This document shows, in pieces, positions 35,743 to 39,393 of a stretch of DNA of 39,393 nucleotides. Source of the stretch: Sulfuricella sp. Its GTDB lineage: Bacteria; Pseudomonadota; Gammaproteobacteria; Burkholderiales; Sulfuricellaceae. The notes beneath the pieces were generated by a model. That model saw only the letters and a list, made by a program, of their open reading frames with translations. It was not told the DNA's origin and ran no database searches. The stretch's first letter is position 1. Each line of letters opens with the position of its first letter. The stretch lies in assembly GCA_018336195.1 (NCBI GenBank), contig JAGXQV010000140.1, positions 1-39,393 of the forward strand, in the 5' to 3' direction. Made by a program: the position numbers and the translations under genes.

Positions 35743-37039
35743 ATGATGAACTCCTCAGCCCTGCGTCCGCGTGACCGTGATGCCTTGATCCAATCCCTAC
35801 GTGCTGGCGTCACTCCCCGTATGGGAACCAAGCATATTCAGGTGGGGCGTGACGCCGAAATTGCCGCGCTGGATAAAGACCTTGACCGCATCGCCGAAGG
35901 CGGCGCGGCTTTCCGCCTGGTTATCGGTGAATATGGCTCAGGCAAGACCTTCTTCCTGAATCTGGTGCGCGGCGAGGCCATGGAGCGCCAAATTGGTCGT
36001 CGCTCATGCCGACCTCAACCCCGGTCGCCGCCTGCACGCCTCCGGGGGTGAAGCCCGCAGCCTGTATGCCGAACTCACCAAAAATCTGGCGACGCGCACC
36101 AAACCGGGTGGCGGCGCGCTAACTGTGGTGGTCGAAAAATTCATCACCACTGCGCTGGCCGAAGCTCGCAAAGAAGGGCGCAACCCCACCGACATCATTC
36201 ACGAGCGGCTAGAACAACTGAACGAACTGGTCATGGGATACGACTTCGCCGCCGTTATCGCCGCCTACTGGCGCGCCCACGAAGCCGATGACGACACCCT
36301 CAAAACCAACGCCATCCGCTGGCTGCGCGGCGAATTCAGCGCCAAGACCGATGCCCGCGCCGCACTTGGCGTGCGCGAGATCATCGGTGATGCCGCCATT
36401 TACGACCAGATTAAACTGCTTGCCCGTTTTTGCCGCCTGGCTGGCTACAATGGCCTGCTGATTTGCCTGGACGAAATGGTCAACCTCTACAAACTTGCCA
36501 ACACCCAGGCGCGCAACGGCAATTACGAACAAATCCTGCGCATCCTCAACGACCTCGAACAAGGCAGCGCAGAAGGCTTGGGCTTCCTGCTTGGCGGCAC
36601 CACGGAATTTCTCACCGACCCGCGCCGGGGGCTATACAGCTACCCCGCCCTGCAATCCCGCCTGGCCGAAAACCCCTTTGCCCGCAACGGACTCATCGAC
36701 CTGTCCGGCCCCGTGCTCAAGCTCAACAACCTCAGCCGCGAACAATTCGCCGCGCTGCTGGGCAAGCTGCGCGATGTTTATCAAGGCCCGCAGCCCGAAC
36801 GCATCTTGCTGCCTGATGCTGCCATTTCTGCTTTCATGGCTCATTGCGAACAACGCATCGGCGAAGCCACTTTCCGCACCCCGCGCACCACCATCATCGC
36901 ATTCCTCGGGCTGTTGGCGGTGCTGGAGCAAAATGCGGGAGCGGCATGGCAGGATTTGCTCAAACACACTACTGTCGCGGCAGATCGGGAACTGGAGATT
37001 GCCGGGATAGGCGACGAACTGGTTAACCTGACATTGTGA
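35743..37039 (+). pseudogene. BrxD-like P-loop ATPase (DUF2791), frameshifted
   Basis: The first frame reads to RGEAMERQ with Walker A (GEYGSGKT), then shifts. The second frame continues from LVVAHADLNPGRRL to the natural end LVNLTL, with the Walker B-like LLICLDEMVNLY. Removing one A from the AAA run at 35990-35992 joins the two frames into one 431-residue protein of normal length for BREX-associated BrxD/DUF2791 ATPases. Either the gene is dead or the base is a sequencing error. No other BREX genes (methylase, PglZ, BrxL) are in the window, so this is an orphan or remnant of a defence locus picked up by the element. Confidence 0.8.
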
Positions 37040-37043
37040 TGTG

Positions 37044-37106
37044 ATGGAAATCAGCCCTTCCAGCGGCAGCATCGGCGATTTTATCGATCATGGCGATGGC
37101 ACGTGA
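37044..37106 (+). pseudogene. Truncated duplicate of the DUF1566 protein N-terminus
   Basis: A 20-codon frame starting 4 nt after the BrxD-like stop encodes a peptide ending GDFIDHGDGT, then a stop. The same stretch returns as GDFIDHRDGT at the start of the real repeat protein: 21 bp are identical (37071-37091 and 37144-37164), offset by 73 bp. Because 73 is not a multiple of three, the duplication separated the original start from the body of the gene. Confidence 0.5.
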
Positions 37107-39141
37107 TCTGATAAAGCTCTTCTTTCGTTGCGCCATGGGCAGAATCGGCGATTTTATCGATCATCGCGATGGCACGGTGACGGACACCCGCACCGGGCTG
37201 ATGTGGATGCGTTGCGCGTTGGGGCAAACCTGTGATGGTACGACTTGCGTTGGAGAGGCTAAAGGCTACTCATGGGATGAGGCTATGGCGCTACGCCATA
37301 GATTTGCGGGTTATGGCGACTGGCGGTTACCGGATGTTGATGAGTTAAAAAGCATCGTCAATAAAACCGGTGGTCGCCCGACCATTGACGCCGCTGCATT
37401 TCCAAATACGCCAAAACGAAGTTTCTGGTCGGCTTCGACTTATGCCGGGGATTCGAGTTACGCGTGGTACGTCAATTTCAATAATGGCGACGGCAACATC
37501 AGCAATAGTCCGAACAACTTCACCTATGTTCGTCTCGTGCGCGGCGGACAGTCTTTGGGCGCTTTGAATTGCGATGCTATCGACAAAGCAACCATTTCGC
37601 CCGTTAAGGAAACCCCCACGGCTATTCGAGTTGAAACTCATAGGGATGCGCCTGCCAACATCATAGATTCGCCCATTCGAGAGAAATCATGCTTTGCGCG
37701 ATGGATGAGACGGAGACGATTCACCGACATCATTGATTCGCCAATTTGCGAGGAAGTATCGGGCAACTTTGTTATCCGCAGTGATGGCACGGTCACGGAC
37801 ACCCGCACCGGGTTAATGTGGATGCGTTGCGCGCTGGGACAACCCTGGGATAACACAGCTTGCGCTGGTGAGGCTCAAAAACCCAACTGGGATGGGGCGA
37901 TGGCGTTACGCCACGACTTTGCGGGTTATGGCGACTGGCGATTGCCGGATATTGATGAGTTAAAAAGTATCGTCAATAAAACCCGAGGTCACCCGGCCAT
38001 CGACACTGCCGCCTTTCCAAAAACGCCGTGCTCGATTTTCTGGTCGGCTTCGGCTTATGCAAGTGGTTCGGGCGGCGCGTGGTACGTCGATTTCGGCAAT
38101 GGCTACGACGGCACCCGCCATAAGGCACTCAGCGCCTATGTTCGTCTGGTTCGCGGCGGACAGTCTTTGGGCGCTTTGAATGGCGATGCTATCGACAAGG
38201 CAACCAACACTCCCGCCGAGGAAGCCCCTGTGGCTATTCAGAGTGAAACCCATAAGGATACTTCCATCAAGATCATTGATTCGCCCATACAAAAGGAGGT
38301 GCCAGACAACTTTGTGGCTCGCAGGGATGGCACGGTTACGTACACCCGCACTGGGTTGATGTGGATGCGCTGCGCGCTGGGGCAAACCTGGGATGGCAAG
38401 ACTTGCGTTGGAAATGCCAAAGGCTACACCTGGGATGAGGCGATGGCGCTACGCCATAGCTTTGCGGGTCATGACGACTGGCGATTACCGGATATTGACG
38501 AGTTAAAAAGCATTGTCGATAAAGCCAGAGGTTACTCAGCTATTGACACTACTGCATTTCCAAACGAGCCGGGCCGGGCTTTCTGGTCGGCTTCGGCTTA
38601 TGCCGGCAATTCAGAACTCGCGTGGATCGTCAATTCCAGCAATGGCCGCGACGGCCCCGGCTATAAGACAATCAGCGACTATGTCCGTCTGGTTCGCGGT
38701 GGACAGTCTATGGCCGCTTTGGATGTCGATGCTATCGACAAAACAATCAATTCTCCCGCCCAGGAAGCGCCCGTGGCTATTCGAGTTGAAACTCATTGGG
38801 ATGCGTCTGCCAGCATCGTTGATTTGCCTATTCGAGAAGAAACACAGAGCAACTTTGTTGCTCGCAGTGATGGCACGGTCACTGACACCCGCACCGGGTT
38901 GATGTGGATGCGTTGCGCGCTGGGGCAAACCTGGGATGGCACAGCTTGCGCTGGTGAGGCTAAAGGCTGCTCATGGGGTGAGGCGATGGCGCTACGCCAT
39001 AGCTTTGCGGGTTATGACGACTGGCGATTGCCAAGTATTGATGAGTTAAAAAGCATTGTCGATAAAACCCGAGATGGCCCGGCTATTGATACCGAAGCGT
39101 TCAAGGGCACTTCTATAAATCCACCGATTTCTCCCGCATAA
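37090..39141 (+). CDS. Four-unit DUF1566 (Lcl C-terminal-type, C-type-lectin-like) repeat protein
   Basis: 683 residues from 37090; a start at 37135 is also possible and neither has a good ribosome-binding site. Each unit runs DGTVTDTRTGLMWMRCALGQ, W-[DG]-[EG]-AMALRH, GDWRLP-[DS]-[VI]-DELKSIV, FWSAS-[TA]-YA and YVRLVRGGQS, the DUF1566 pattern. Units begin at about 37168, 37783, 38326 and 38869, with 543-bp spacing for the last two and a 72-bp insertion in the first linker. Two cysteines per unit (MRCALGQ and T/A-C-[VA]-G) are conserved. No signal peptide is seen. The fourth unit stops before its FWSAS segment. The domain is a ligand-binding C-type-lectin-like fold in surface and variable proteins. 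The stretch between FWSAS and YVRLVRGG differs strongly among the first three units. Confidence 0.85.
   Translation: MAMARDLIKLFFRCAMGRIGDFIDHRDGTVTDTRTGLMWMRCALGQTCDGTTCVGEAKGYSWDEAMALRHRFAGYGDWRLPDVDELKSIVNKTGGRPTIDAAAFPNTPKRSFWSASTYAGDSSYAWYVNFNNGDGNISNSPNNFTYVRLVRGGQSLGALNCDAIDKATISPVKETPTAIRVETHRDAPANIIDSPIREKSCFARWMRRRRFTDIIDSPICEEVSGNFVIRSDGTVTDTRTGLMWMRCALGQPWDNTACAGEAQKPNWDGAMALRHDFAGYGDWRLPDIDELKSIVNKTRGHPAIDTAAFPKTPCSIFWSASAYASGSGGAWYVDFGNGYDGTRHKALSAYVRLVRGGQSLGALNGDAIDKATNTPAEEAPVAIQSETHKDTSIKIIDSPIQKEVPDNFVARRDGTVTYTRTGLMWMRCALGQTWDGKTCVGNAKGYTWDEAMALRHSFAGHDDWRLPDIDELKSIVDKARGYSAIDTTAFPNEPGRAFWSASAYAGNSELAWIVNSSNGRDGPGYKTISDYVRLVRGGQSMAALDVDAIDKTINSPAQEAPVAIRVETHWDASASIVDLPIREETQSNFVARSDGTVTDTRTGLMWMRCALGQTWDGTACAGEAKGCSWGEAMALRHSFAGYDDWRLPSIDELKSIVDKTRDGPAIDTEAFKGTSINPPISPA
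37168..39100 (+). repeat. Tandem repeat array of DUF1566 units
   Basis: Three complete units and one truncated unit (starts near 37168, 37783, 38326, 38869). Conserved parts differ mostly by synonymous third-base changes. The hypervariable stretches (about 37408-37536, 38023-38139 and 38566-38682) differ mostly at first and second codon positions. Confidence 0.85.
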
Positions 39142-39221
39142 CGACACGGTAGTTTGAATTTGAACAAAGAGCTGTCAAACGAGAGGTTTTTGTCGTCATT
39201 GCCCCTATTTTTCGATCATAT

Positions 39222-39393
39222 TCACGCCATTCCCGGCATTGCGGACGCAGCTACCCTGCCGAACTTGAACACCTTCAGGCGAATCAGCGTCTCGGTTCGC
39301 TTGAGGTTGTACGTCAGATTCATCAAGCCCACTCCCACCGCCGCGCGCGCCGCGCCGATGCTGCGCAGGAAGATGCCGCCCATCTCGTTCTCC
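39222..39393 (-). CDS. IS5-type transposase, C-terminal end (partial, runs off right edge)
   Basis: The last 56 codons of a DDE transposase: ENEMGGIFLRSIGAARAAVGVGLMNLTYNLKR followed by a short basic tail. EMGGIFxRxIGxxRA and GLMNLxYN are the typical end of IS5-family transposases; the catalytic Glu lies beyond the edge. The insertion sequence end should fall in 39142-39221, but I could not define its terminal inverted repeat. Confidence 0.75.
   Translation of the reverse strand, partial: ENEMGGIFLRSIGAARAAVGVGLMNLTYNLKRTETLIRLKVFKFGRVAASAMPGMA

Overview
The window is GC-rich and codes densely on both strands. Protein families (P4-type integrase and primase, Phd/PIN and HigBA modules, DUF4337, an IS5-type transposase, a BrxD-like ATPase, DUF1566 repeats) and codon use suggest a Pseudomonadota genome, perhaps beta- or gammaproteobacterial. 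No rRNA or other taxonomic marker is present, so this is inference.

Left part (1-27.4 kb, all minus strand): a nonribosomal peptide/polyketide gene cluster. Read in transcription order it holds: (i) a C-A-T-C synthetase whose proline-type adenylation domain is interrupted between core motifs A2 and A3 by about 540 residues forming a radical SAM domain followed by a cobalamin-binding-like domain; (ii) a free-standing B12-type radical SAM protein; (iii) a DUF1016/PDDEXK nuclease gene that overlaps the next synthetase gene; (iv) a half-C-A-T-TE synthetase with a tyrosine-like code; and, beyond a foreign-looking block, (v) a KS-AT(degenerate)-DH-KR-ACP-C-A-T hybrid that runs off the left edge. 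The likely product is a polyketide/peptide hybrid containing a modified (possibly C-methylated) proline and an aromatic residue, released by the thioesterase. Gene order is not colinear with the likely assembly order.

The block at 8.3-14.7 kb separates the thioesterase-bearing synthetase from the PKS/NRPS gene. It carries a Phd/PIN toxin-antitoxin pair, a DUF4337 membrane protein and a two-gene OLD-nuclease/UvrD-helicase operon of Gabija type. The OLD/helicase part is visibly less GC-rich than the synthetases.

Middle (27.4-29.2 kb): a mostly non-coding scar with a strong hairpin-plus-T-run terminator, a 13-bp perfect hairpin, a small cyclic-nucleotide-binding protein gene, a decayed integrase fragment, a tRNA-3'-end-like sequence and a four-copy 12-bp repeat. 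Right part (29.2-39.4 kb, plus strand): a P4-like integrative element with integrase, AlpA-type regulator, primase-helicase, a small-terminase-like gene, nested inverted repeats around an AT-rich core (candidate origin), HigBA, a frameshifted BrxD-like ATPase, and a four-unit DUF1566 repeat protein whose variable stretches look like diversity-generating-retroelement targets. An IS5-type transposase fragment closes the right edge.

The strongest candidate for something new is the radical SAM/B12 cassette inside a proline adenylation domain. The DUF1566 repeat diversification and the nuclease gene coupled to a synthetase come next.
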